A DNA stretch of 64,000 nt from Branchiostoma belcheri (Eukaryota > Chordata > Leptocardii > Amphioxiformes > Branchiostomatidae), in assembly GCF_001625305.1 (NCBI RefSeq), contig NW_017804032.1, forward strand, positions 1,037,941 to 1,101,940, written 5' to 3'. The notes under the pieces are model-generated. The model saw only the letters and a list, made by a program, of their open reading frames with translations, was not told where the DNA came from and searched no databases. Both the position numbers and the translations under genes were made by a program. This document shows positions 1 to 11,545 of this stretch, piece by piece. The stretch's first letter is position 1, and every line of letters starts with the position of its first letter.

Positions 1-2235
1 CAGAAACCTTGTAAAAGCAATGTTATGTCCTTCATACAGAATGCACCTACAATAAATGTGCCTGTCTAAGCTACAACTGTCTTTGGCTGAAATATTTCTT
101 TCCCCAACTTGAACCCAACAAGGATATCAGAACTTACTACCATTCAAGTGAATGCACCCTGTAAAATGCAAGAGACTCTGTACAGTTGGAAGTAGTTATG
201 CTGTGTAATTATAAGAGTCTTGCAATCTTCAAAGTGCACTTGAATGGAGGATCTTCAATGAAAATTTCTGGCACCAAGAAGCCTGCATGGATGAATTATT
301 CATTGCCACTAATGTCAATTGAATACTGCTGTATCCATAACACTGGTATTAGTAAATGACTCCCAAACTGTTATATTCTATGTTACATTTGTGGAAACTC
401 CCTATTATTATTGCCTGACAGATTGTGGCAGTTTTTCTTCCTTTCTGTCTAGACAGTATTTGAAGTGTTCATAATCATATGTCACCGTGTACTCAGTTAT
501 TCAAGGTTTTTAGATCATTGATATAATTGTTTACAGTATACAGACCTCTTCCTTATATACCAAGACATTTTGTTTATCACTATTTACCAAGTAATTGACA
601 AAGTTTGCCTGGGCATATAATTTTAGATGAAGCGATAAGAATCATCACTTTTAGCAAGGACTTTCAAATATTGAAGCTCCATGCTTATAGTGTAAAGACT
701 GTCCCAACATGAAAGGGGGAGGGACAAGGACAATTTCACACTGACTGAACTCAGGTCATTTGAAGCACTCGACCATATTGTGTACATTTTGTTTATTTTT
801 ACCCAAAGGACAGCTTGTAAAAGTCCATTGAGACATTGTAGGTTTTTGTGAATGGGTGACTATACCAGCTGTGGCAGGACATTGTTTACCTTTGCTGCTG
901 CAATGGTTGGTGATTCATCAATGTCACCTGTCCTTATAGTCCTACCTTTTTGTCCTTGAACACAACCAGGTAGGATCAAACCATGTGTGGGCTCATATAG
1001 GGGTGTTAAATTCAACTTTCATTACAAGAGAAAAAAATCTAACCCTGAAACATGCTACTTTGTACAGAAAAATTGAAACAAAGAGTATAAGATGTTCAGT
1101 TGCAAAAATTGCTGAAAATAGTTGACCGAGAAATAAAAATTTGAAACGGGAATAGGCCTGTGTAAAAGATGCAGCAAGATTGGCCCCTTGGGACTGTGTC
1201 TAATAGGCAAGTACTTGTCCAAGGTAACATGTAATTTCAAAGATAAACATCCACCATTTTATGTAGATACACTGGGAGGGGGTTTTTGCTGCATGTGAGT
1301 ATTGGTTTCAATTATTATTGTGTGTGTGTAGAATTTGACATTCAACCAGGCAATAGTTTGTATGTTACTACAAAAATGTATTTTCCTGTGACAACTGTTG
1401 AGCTCTTTGAGTTCTGTCAGTGTTTTTGCCTTAACTAGTAGGGTAAGTCCTGAATTCTTGACTAAAAAAAGCCTAGCTTGCTGATCATGAAGGGATACAA
1501 TTTTCTAGAAAAAATATGCAAAAGTTAGGAAGAAAGGTGGGTGTTATCAATATCCGATCATGCATTTGCAATTACATACACACTTGGATAAATTAACATT
1601 TGCATCATTGATTTTAAATGACCTCAGATGACCCAAGCTTTTCTTGTAGAATAGCCCATTGTCATACCTAGGAACCATACTTTCAACAGTATATCAATTC
1701 TCTTACCTTACGTCCTACAATGCCTCAGATTTTTTTTTAAATTCCTAGGGTTCACTGCACACTGTTTCCACAGTTTTAATTTGACAACAAACAGAACAGG
1801 ATGCTATATCTCGTTTCAGCCATTAGATGACCTTGTAAATGTGATAGTTTCTTTTAATACTTGCATTGTAAGAGCAAAGATGTTTAATCCCGACTAACCT
1901 TCTTAGTAAGAGCTTAAGTGGACATCGGGACTTCTTCATTATGATTCCATGGTCATCAAAGCATAAATTTGACTCTTGTTGTTGGTTTTAATTTGACTCA
2001 GTCGGAAATTGTTCTAATTCAAGTGATTGATTGGGCAACATTCACAGCTGTTTTATTGACTGTAATATGTCTGGATGATATTGTAGGGCATGTGACTTTA
2101 CAAGGTCTATTCTGTCATTGACTAAGATGTCCTTGTCCCGTATTTGGGCCATACTTTACTTGTCTGTCTAGTGTAAGTGATAAAAGTGATACATGCAAAC
2201 TTAAGCATGTTTCCATACCTGTTGCTCTGCTATTA
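1..2235. other. AT-rich non-coding stretch, nothing recognised
   Basis: No convincing open frame, repeat or RNA gene. Composition and stop-codon density look like intron or intergenic DNA. Confidence 0.6.
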
Positions 2236-2310
2236 GACCAATGCCAAATTAATCAATTGGTTCTCAGATCTGCCCGCTTCATTTTTTTCTGAATTTTGAA
2301 AAAAAAAAAC
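2236..2310 (-). mobile_element. Short, degenerate fragment of the Harbinger-like MITE end
   Basis: After TTA, GACCAATGCCAAATTAATCA then ATTGGTTCTCAGAT, and CCGCTTCATTTTTTTCTGA shared with the inverted copy at 29406. It lies about 300 bp before the 146-bp tandem array. Confidence 0.5.
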
Positions 2311-2544
2311 AACTCAATGTTAGAAAATACTTCTTTTTCCAAAAGGCACACATAAAAGTATCATACATATCAAAATTATCATACCTGATTAAAGTTTTAA
2401 AACCAGCTAGAATTCATTTGAATGCAAGAAATAACCATAGGCCATCATGTACTAAAAATCCTGTAAATTTAGGCTGTATTATCACAGATGAATTGTTTAA
2501 AGGGCTGTACAATACTCTTAAGTTTTTCTTTGATGTGCCATTGA

Positions 2545-3093
2545 AGGCCTTAACATCTGTGGCCCTTTTGCTGAATAGGAGGTTCTGGATAATAAAATTC
2601 AAGGGCTAGTATGACTTCCCAGCATAGGAATAAAAAGATTTCTAGAAGAACAGAAGAAGAAAATTATGTTGAGTTTTTTGTCAGCAATTAGACCTTTGAC
2701 ATCTGTGGCCATTTTGCTGAATAGGAGGTTATGAGTAGTAAAATTCAAAGGCTGGAATGACATCCCAGGATTGGAGTAAAAACGGAAGCTACAAGAACAG
2801 AAGAAGAAAATTATGTGAAGTTTTCTTTCACTGAAGACCTTTGACATCTGTGGCCATTTTGCTGAATATGAGGTTATGGGTAGTAAAATTTCACAACTAG
2901 CGTGACTTCCCCGGGTAGGAATAAAAAGGTAGCTAGAAGAACAGAAGAAGAAACTTATGTTGAGGTTTTTTTATAATTGAAGACCTTTTGACATCTGCGG
3001 CCATTTTGCTGAATAGGAGGTTATGGGCAGTAAAATTTAAGGGCCGGTGTGGCTTCCAGGACGGGAGTAAAAAAAGGTAGCTGGAAGAACAGA
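2545..3093. repeat. Minisatellite, about 146-bp unit, nearly four copies
   Basis: The landmark ACATCTGTGG recurs at 2553, 2699, 2844 and (as ACATCTGCGG) 2991, giving periods of 146, 145 and 147. Each unit holds TTTTGCTGAATAGGAGGTTA, AGTAAAATT, GACTTCC and AGAAGAACAGAAGAAGAAA. The last unit is cut short after AGAACAGAC. A possible older remnant precedes the array near 2519. Short open frames over the array are by-products of the repeat. Confidence 0.9.
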
Positions 3094-4289
3094 CGGCCAT
3101 AAAACGCTCCCTCCTGTCATGTTATTGAAACCGTGATTTGCCACTTAGAAGATGTAAAGGGATGGAGGACTGGATAAAAAGGAACAGCACAGCTTAAGGG
3201 TGGCGGAGAAATAGGAATTCAATATGATGACCTACGAGGGTGCGTGCAGAACTGCAGATTCGCTGAAGTAAAAGATGACGCGATCGTAACTCATACGGTC
3301 CGAGGATGGGTTAGTCACTCCGATGGGATATAGAGTACTGTGAGCTGCACCACTGTATTGCTCACTGGGGAAAGGAAATGTACAAAAAGGGGCTATAGAT
3401 AACAATAAATATTTTGTACCATGAAAGAAATTTTAGATTCAGCATCTCTTAAAGATAGGTTCAAGTAACCACAACATATTTTCCTCATCGATAAGGTTAA
3501 TACCATTGGGTTATTATTATTAAGTCTGATGGCTTTGTTTTACGACTTCAACAGAAAAAAAAACAGGTCAGGACTTATTGGTTTAGATATGAAAGACCAG
3601 CATTGGAAATTTGATTCCATGTGTCTAATATCAGTAATCATCATGTCCTTGACTAGTTAATGTCAGCATTTTACTGGGAGCTACATGTATATTTATTAAT
3701 ATTTTCTGCAAAAAGTAAAGATGATTGTGAAAAGGCATGTTGTATGTTTCAAAGTAATATGTGGATAGCTATTAAATTGCAAAACCTGAAAATGTAATTC
3801 CTTGTAGTTCTGCCAGGTGGTGCCACTAAACCAAAATTTGTTAGACAAGATTCTTAATTGTCTCCTGTTCAACATGCAGGGATATAATCATACTATTTTG
3901 GGAATTTCAGTGACATGTGGAAAATATATGTCAAAGACTCTTTGAATTTTCTTAAAATTAAGGTCTGGTTGTTTCTGTATGTATTAGACCAATTTTTATG
4001 ATTTTTCTCTGAGATTGACCAATTTGCGATAGCTCCACCTAGAACAGCGCTAGAACATCATTTTATAGAAAGCTTGAAATCTCCATATAAATTGATTACT
4101 GTGATTTGTATAGCGCTGCCAACAGTACAAAATTTAGGTCAATTACATGTATTGGCAATGTGTTCAAATTTATTGCTCAGATCATCTGGTACCAATGTGA
4201 TGTTATTGCCTGTCTGATGAAATTTTGCCCCATAATTTGTACACTTATACAACAATAAAGCAGTTTTAACATAGAGCAATAAATTGAGC

Positions 4290-4350
4290 ACCGGAGTAAT
4301 GGCCAAGTGGGTAGAGTGTTGTATATAGTAGAGGGGATTCATTCCTCAAG
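4290..4350 (+). repeat. Possible tRNA-derived SINE head
   Basis: TGGCCAAGTGG at 4300-4310 matches the polymerase III A-box consensus at every position. GGATTCATTCC at 4335-4345 is a weak B box with three departures from GGTTCRANTCC. The order and spacing suit a decayed tRNA-derived SINE. It cannot be folded as a functional tRNA, and neither a tail nor a second copy was found in the window. Confidence 0.3.
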
Positions 4351-6317
4351 CTACCGACATCTTGCACAAGCAGTCGTCCCTCAGTAAGACGTCTGGAGCC
4401 GCATAGTTCCCGTTTTGAACTTTTATTCAGTCTGTCACACGAACGGTTTCGCCTGTGTGGCTTCTTCAAGTGTACAGAGGCTATACCAGACTGTTGTTTA
4501 AACTTTAGACACAGTTATCAAGAGCACTTTTGGTTTGAATTATGAATGAAAGGCTCTGTCAGCTCTGGCTAACTCGGAGTAAGGCCAATGTCACTGTTGT
4601 ATACATCGGCATATACTGAACTATATACTTACGTTGTATACCTTGAGGCAAACTCATGTATTTTCATTCTCTTTACTTACTAGCTTTATCACAAGTTTTC
4701 ATCCTGCTTCGTAATCCCAGCCCTTTTTGCATCGCTAAGCTCGTTGATTTGTGACAATTGAGTTCCAAGTTGATAATGCTACGTGGCCCTTTGGGCAATA
4801 TCACCAAGCTTAGACAGACAGTCTTCATTTCCATAGCAGCATGGGAAAACAAAAAAACCCTAATCTTGAACAGGAAGTTTCTGAGCTGCCGCTCCCTTTA
4901 AAGCGATTAAACTGCTTCGTGCCCAGCAGTTTCGATTGCAGCTACGATATCTCCGGCGAGCCCTTCCATCCTCATTTCCGCTCCCCGTCCCTCAACAAAG
5001 GTAGATAATCAAATCTCGCAGCCTGTTTCTGTGTCTATTTCCTTGCATGAGGCTGGAATAGGACGGCGGTCATTACACACTCCACTTTGTTTCTGACCTT
5101 GACGCGACCTCTACAGCAGGTGATGCATCCTGGGCACACCTTTTCCATCCATTACGAGTTTTTACGCTCCCCCGGTGGGTGCTTCCCCTTCCCATGACCC
5201 TTCATACGCTACGTTTTTTTGTCTCCAGCACATGCCCTAGCAATAAAAGAAGCTGCCTTGTACATGTTTTGGATCACCTGTTAGCACTGCAATACAACCG
5301 TTATCTTTCTGACAGCCCGCACATTGGAACATTCCTGGTCTATGTGACTACATCATCTGATGGTCATTTGCCAGGCATTTTGCTGATGCCAGGCAACTTT
5401 CAAACTTTAGAAGCACGGTGTTATACAGTCATGCAAGTTTTAACACACTCCAATGATTGCAGGCATTAGAGGTTGTGGAAAATACAATTTTGTACGTTAC
5501 ACTGTAGTCATTATTACATCTGATTCAGGAAATGCTTTTTGACGGATCTTTTTGGCACATTACAACAGTATCCTCCAATATTTTCAATTGTCTCGACCTC
5601 AAGGCTCTGATAAAGTTTTGTAATCATATCCTCAAGTTCAAAGCGGATGTTTCAAAACCAATACTACTTACATGTAGTTTGGCTGAAAGTTACTGAGTAA
5701 CTTGATCTTGCATGTAACATTTCTGGGTTGTAGTAATGAGGTAGTGACCATTGCTCCAGCAGTAAATGGACAGAATTAGATACTGATGGACTGCAGTTGT
5801 ACTCCTGCAATGCCCACACATTATGTGTTATAAGTTCACAATGTTGGCATCCTTTAGTCTGGTTAGATGATGGTCCGACTGTTGTCCCAATCCTGGGCAG
5901 TAGTGCAGGGAGTGGCCCTGTGCTCTGTGACTTACGGTCAATTGTTCCATATTCTCAGTTGTGTATTGACTGCGCAGTAGGATTAGTCGGATGTAAGTAA
6001 GAAGAATGCACAAGTGTTACCATTTATTTTTATCGTCTGCCATCTTTGTCTCCGTGTGCCAAGTCGCAAACGCTACGTTTCGTGGCTAGTGAATGCCACG
6101 GACGTGCGTGGATTTTAGCCAAGCACACACGGGTATCTGATGTACGTGTACGCACTGGGTGGGGGATCTTTCAAGATAGCGAAGCAGCTGGAAGAATCCG
6201 AGCGGCCAGAAATGATCTTGTTTCCCTTCACCACTAATTCTCTGGGCTGACTGCCATCTATTCCTTCCTATATCAGGATCATGGTATACATTGTACTATT
6301 CCCTTATGGTAGGAAGG

Positions 6318-6381
6318 GTCTCAGCGTTTTTGTTCTGCCATGGGAACGTAGGCATAATGTCTCAGCATTTTGTTCTGCCAT
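6318..6381. repeat. Short direct duplication, 41-bp period
   Basis: GTCTCAGCGTTTTTGTTCTG followed by CCAT at 6318, and GTCTCAGCATTTTGTTCTGC followed by CAT at 6359. Confidence 0.75.
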
Positions 6382-7260
6382 ACAAATGTTAATATAACAA
6401 TCTCATTAAAAATGTCATAACCCCAATAAAAAGAGGGCAGTATGCTGATTCAAGTATTTCATGAATAAACATGTTTCAAAATTTTCAAAAGCAATATGCC
6501 AAAAGTGCACTGTGTGCAAATTGTACATTGTACCTGTGTCAATCTCTGTGGACATTATGTTTGATACAGAAACTCATGGAATAGTATTATAATAATAGAC
6601 TAAGTAAATAATTGAGATGTCATGACAGTACATTGTACCTGAGTAAACCTGTATGTCTCAGCGGAGTTACAGATTTGTGCAAATGAGCCAGTGAACTCTT
6701 TCATTACGGTCATGGTCATTAGAAGATATACTGGGATTAATTTGTTTCATAAATGCTAATAAAAACTATGTTATTTTTGAGCCGGCATCAACTGACATTA
6801 GCTCAAGTTTTGTTGTTGAGGCCATGACATAAATGTAGTATGATCCAGTCACTGGAGCTTTTTTATGGCCTCCCTTGCCAGCGTTCCTGTCACTGGAGCA
6901 CTATCTTAATGGTGCCTATAACTTTAATGCTCCCTTTATTGCCTTGAAAGCAAGAGCACTGCATCATATTTTTGTTTTGCTGTGTAATGGGATTCCCCAT
7001 GATGCCACCTCATACAAGTTGATATACAAGAAACCACAGGCCTTGGTGGTTTTCAAGTTTGAAAAATTTGAAATTTGCATTGAAAACTGCCAAGGCTGAG
7101 AACTACTAACAAATTATCTTTTAAAGTATTGGGATCTTGGTTGTGTATTGCACCTTTTGCAAACTTTAAGGAACATAAACTAAAATATGATATAATAAAA
7201 ATGGACTATAGTATTGCGTAGAAATAAATTCATACATAATCATGTACATGTACAGGAGGA

Positions 7261-7476
7261 GTGTTCTAGCCAGCCTGAAATTTTTTGTCATCTCAATTTT
7301 GTTTGATGTAACATAAGTGCAGAAGGCCCAAGGCATTGCATCCTAGGCTAGTGGTGTCTAGGGACATGCTTCCCTGAGAAAGTTTTGAAATCTTGACCCT
7401 CTGAAATGCTAACTGCCTGACAAATTCTAAGGTAGACTAAGCTTAGTTTAATGACATCTCTTTTCATATCTTTACA
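7261..7476 (+). mobile_element. Fragment of the CAGTGTT-ended MITE family
   Basis: GTGTTCTAGCCAGCCTGAAA at the start, then TCTCAATTTTGTTTGATGTAAC, TTTTGAAATCTTGACCCTCT and GACTAAGCTTAG blocks, collinear with the reverse complement of the element ending at 22299. Homology stops after a CATATCTTT block. Confidence 0.65.
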
Positions 7477-8332
7477 CACCAACCACCTGTTGCTTAGGCC
7501 TACCCACATGAAAGAATCATATTTTGTATAATACTTAATGGATTTTCCTGATCGATCAAGAAAAGCTAACAAAACTCAGAAATAAGATGTTCTTCGGTCC
7601 AGATTCTAAGAGCCCAGAGCAAAAATGAAACAAATTAGTGGTACATGTAGTTAATTAATCGCTCGGTAGTTACTACTTGAGGGATGTTTGTGACAAATGT
7701 TTTCATCAGGGCCAGAAGGATTGTCGACAATATCCACACATGCTGCCAGGCATTCGCTGATGAGGAGGTAATGCCAATTCATCAACAGCCTCTGTAAAAG
7801 TCATCTATCAACTCTTACCCACACAGACAGACTCACGGCACCAGCTATCAGCCTGACATTCAGGGGCAATTTCAACTCTTGCAAGTTCAAGAATTTTTGA
7901 TAAAGATCAGTGGCGAATCATTAAGTGGAGTTTAACTTTTCCCTTTCTGTCATTTGGTAGCTCTATTTCCACATGTCATCCTTCTTTATATAGAGTTCAG
8001 AGGGCTTACATTTCTGTAGTTTGTTCACTTGTATCTGATCCTTGAACTCTTGCTGTAACTCAATAAGCACACGTTCAGTTGAGTTGCAAGAAGTACGACA
8101 TATTTTGCAAGAACAGTTTTAGCCTTAAGGTTGTGGATAGTGCATGTGTATCCCAATTTAAAGGTTGGGAGTTCAATCTGTACTTTGGGTATTAGAGTAC
8201 AAAATGTACTGTTGAATCTTTAAGCAGGACAATTTGCTCTTGTTCATGATCAGTCCGTCAGTTTATTCAGCTGTATAGAAGGTAACATTACATGTTCCAT
8301 CAAGTATAACCTACATGTACCATGTAGTGTAA

Positions 8333-8470
8333 GGCCATACCGATTTATGCAGTTGGTTCTTAGATTTGACCACTTTCTTATTCTCTGATTTGACAAAAAA
8401 TTCAGGTTCTGAGTCAACTTCAAAATGTTCACATTTTGGCCCCAACAGTTGAAGAATTTAGTCCCTTTTG
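8333..8470 (-). mobile_element. Fragment of the Harbinger-like MITE (one end only)
   Basis: Begins GGCCATACCGATTTATGCAG after a TAA trinucleotide, then follows the interior of the inverted copies (CTGATTTG, TTCAGGTTCTGAGTCAACT, CCCCAACAGTTGAAGAA). Homology fades near 8470 and no right terminal repeat follows. Confidence 0.7.
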
Positions 8471-10210
8471 AATGCAGCACCTCACTGCAGATGTCCCATG
8501 AATAATAATATTGACAGATGACTCGTGACTTGGAAGGGTCAAGTCTTTAGAACAGCCCGTCAGACCGTCACTCATCCACAAGCTTAGATATAGGTTACTG
8601 CCCCAGGCAGCAGACATTCGCTGTGGAGACTATTCATAAATAGGGGAAACCCAATGTTCTGCATGAGCTGAGTTTCATTTCAGGCAGAGCATAGAAAATG
8701 CCTCAGTCCTAATGTTTTCATGGCTATTTTTGTCGCCAGACAAACCATAGACACATCAGTCAAACAACTGAGCTCAAACGTAGACACTGTAACAGTTTAT
8801 ATGGATATCTTTGAAGTACCAGTTTTAACTTCTTATTCCAAAGCTACATTTTCAGATGAATGACAATGCCTAAACTGCCATGTATATTCTCAGTTCAGTA
8901 TATGTACTTCAGGGGCGGGTCAGTATACAGTGATACAGCATATACTATAGGGCACTGTTAATCATTACGCAAGTTTGTCAAAGAAAACAAGCTCTGCATG
9001 GTTGATCGGAAAAGAGTTCTTCATCCATTGATATTATCCTTGGCGTAGAATCCATGCAGAATGACCATGTTCTATCATATTCCATGAACCGTCAGTGTAT
9101 CAATTTTTAATTCCCCTTCATGTGTTTGTATTACAAATGAATCTTTTATTGACCAAGTAATCAATAAATCAATTGGCGGGCTTCTGTCCTTGCTCTAAAA
9201 GTTGATATTCTCCCTCCTGGGACAAGTATATTGCCGGGCACCTCTGGAAAATAGTGAACTGCAAAACAAGTATTCTGTTACAGTTCTGTCACTCCAAGCT
9301 GCTCATTTAATTGGATAAACTAAAGAGAGCTTATTCATGTACATGTAACGTCATTGATTAGGTTGCCACAAGGTTTGGGTTCTTATTTGAATTTCAATAA
9401 AATTCAGCAGCTCAAAGAGATCTTCTAACAACCCCCAAAAACACTATTAAGTGCCAACAGCCAAGAGAAAAGAACAAAATAAGATTATCGAAATCATTCC
9501 TGGACCCATAATATGGGATTCTCATCTTGTAATACATTGTACATATTATATGTACTAGTCTTTTGTAAGGCAGATTGTTGTTCTGTAGCAAAATATTAGA
9601 CTATAAGTGCCATATATTGTACCATGTGCAATTGTGGTGCAATAAAGTTTATCTAATAATAAACTAAGCTGAGTTGGATTAACTTTGGGTATAGACTTTA
9701 AAACTAGTAAGTGCCTCCCTTCACACCAATAAATGTTGGGGTCCCAAGCTTAAGCCTTTCCCCACAGACTTATGCCATAACCAATGCAAATTTGGTGCAT
9801 GGATGAATCCATAGCTGGGAGCTTTAAAGGTGACTTCATAAAGGCCACAAGTATAAAGATATCATTACTACATCATCGAATATGCATCCATGGAAAATCT
9901 CTACAACAGAATATCTGAATCTGAATCTGTATAGCTGGTATAACTGCCATAGGCATGTAGTGTAACAGCAGCTGGCTACATGTATGTTACACCGAGCAAC
10001 TTGTTACACCTAACCCTTGAACATCTAACTCTGAACATTGTTTAAGTGATGATGCCCCTACTTCACTTGGTGGCAGCAAGTTGTTCTACTCTACGATAGT
10101 TCTAGGAAAAAACAAGTTTTTGAACACCTCAATCTTTGGTTGACAACTCTGGTACTTAAATGATTAAGTTACTGTAATTAATTATGTAAGACTAATACCA
10201 ACTACCATGA

Positions 10211-10236
10211 TGTTTGTTTATTTGTTTGTTTGTTTG
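10211..10236. repeat. (TTTG)n microsatellite
   Basis: Six TTTG-type units with one TTTA variant. Confidence 0.9.
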
Positions 10237-11339
10237 AACCATTCTTTATTCATGAGAAGCTCAAATCTGTCTGTAAGGCGCCTTTCATGTTAACTTACAT
10301 GTGAATCTCAAATAGTGTTTATGGATCATTTAAACTTTGTAAGATTTGTCGTTGCTAAAACTGTAGTTCAAAGATAGCAAGGTCTAGGACGCAGGACTCT
10401 GCAACATTATTACATAATAGACTAGCAAGTGGCCAGCGTCTGGCCTGTAGGCACGTAGAAAGGCAGGCAAAACTATTCACCACAGTATGTTGTCGCCTAG
10501 TGAAATTGATGTAGACAGTAGCAATCCTAAAGTGGTTGCCTTGGGCAGGAATCCAACCATCCTTGTGTCATCTTGATTTACATGTGCCATGGTTTCTTAA
10601 TACGTCTAGTTCCTCTGAGGCAACATTCTAACATTAAATGTTGCTAAATACAACCTCAATCCTGTGAACGTTTATAAAAGTCACCACAGGCCCCAGGCGC
10701 TGTCTCTAAATGGCAGTGCAGTGCAAACGGAAGCCTGTTGTCGGCCCAAGATTTATTCAGTGAGGAAACTGATGGAAGTTGAGCGATGGCTTCCGATGTT
10801 TTGCCACGGAAGGAAAATGATTATCAATAAGTCTGGGGAGACAAGGAATTCCTCTCCATCTGGAAGAGTGCTTATTCCAGAGGGAGGAAATGGAGAGCAC
10901 CCATCACGTTTGAGTCGGTCTATCATGCTTGTTCGATGTTCATGTAAATGGTGTGAATAGCCCCCGTGATATATCGCAGGAAAAAGTTTTCAAATGGCAA
11001 ACGTTGCTTGGCATTAAATGAAGGTAAGCTTCTGACCATTAGTAAAATGGCAAGCTACATTTGATAGTCCCAGAAGAAGGATTATTTAAGACTCAAGGTT
11101 GAAATTGCTGGAAAAGTGGATGAACATGGTTTCATTCCATAGATTTTTACATTGTTTTGAATGTATTTCCCAATACGGCAAACATTTCGTACATTACTTT
11201 TTACATTACATTACATTTTAATGTTTCTTACAAAATTCAGTTCTCCATCATACCTCGGAGTCCACTTTTAGTATACCATCCCTCTTATGCTTTCAGATAG
11301 TCACTTGTCATTGACTTACTTAAACTCATTCCTCACTCT

Positions 11340-11545
11340 GCTCAATCAGTCAGTCACTCCATACTCTTACTCATTTATATCTCAATCAATCAGTCAATCA
11401 ATCAATCAATCAATCATTCACTTGTTATTTGTTCCTTCATTTCATTCTTTTATTCATGCATTCACCCATTCCTTAATTTGTTCATTGAGCCATATCTATT
11501 CATTCATTCACTCTCACCCTTTCACTCATTCACTCATATGCTTTC
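11340..11545. repeat. Degenerate 4-bp array (CAAT / CATT / CAGT type)
   Basis: CAATCAAT runs at 11383-11418 are followed by imperfect TCATTCAC-type repeats up to about 11545. The open frame here is a Ser/His/Phe-rich artefact of the array. Confidence 0.85.

Larger units (their letters stand above)
3094..7260. other. Non-coding stretch with one GC-richer patch
   Basis: Mostly AT-rich. 4880-5170 is richer in GC and CpG and contains AAAG|GTAGAT near 5000, which could be an untranslated-exon donor but is unsupported. Open frames at 5179-5469 and 6046-6237 have no family resemblance. Confidence 0.5.

Noticed and set aside
2414..2847. Minus-strand open frames with a repeated LLFSK-ATDVK motif
   Set aside because: The repeated peptide is the translation of the 146-bp minisatellite unit.
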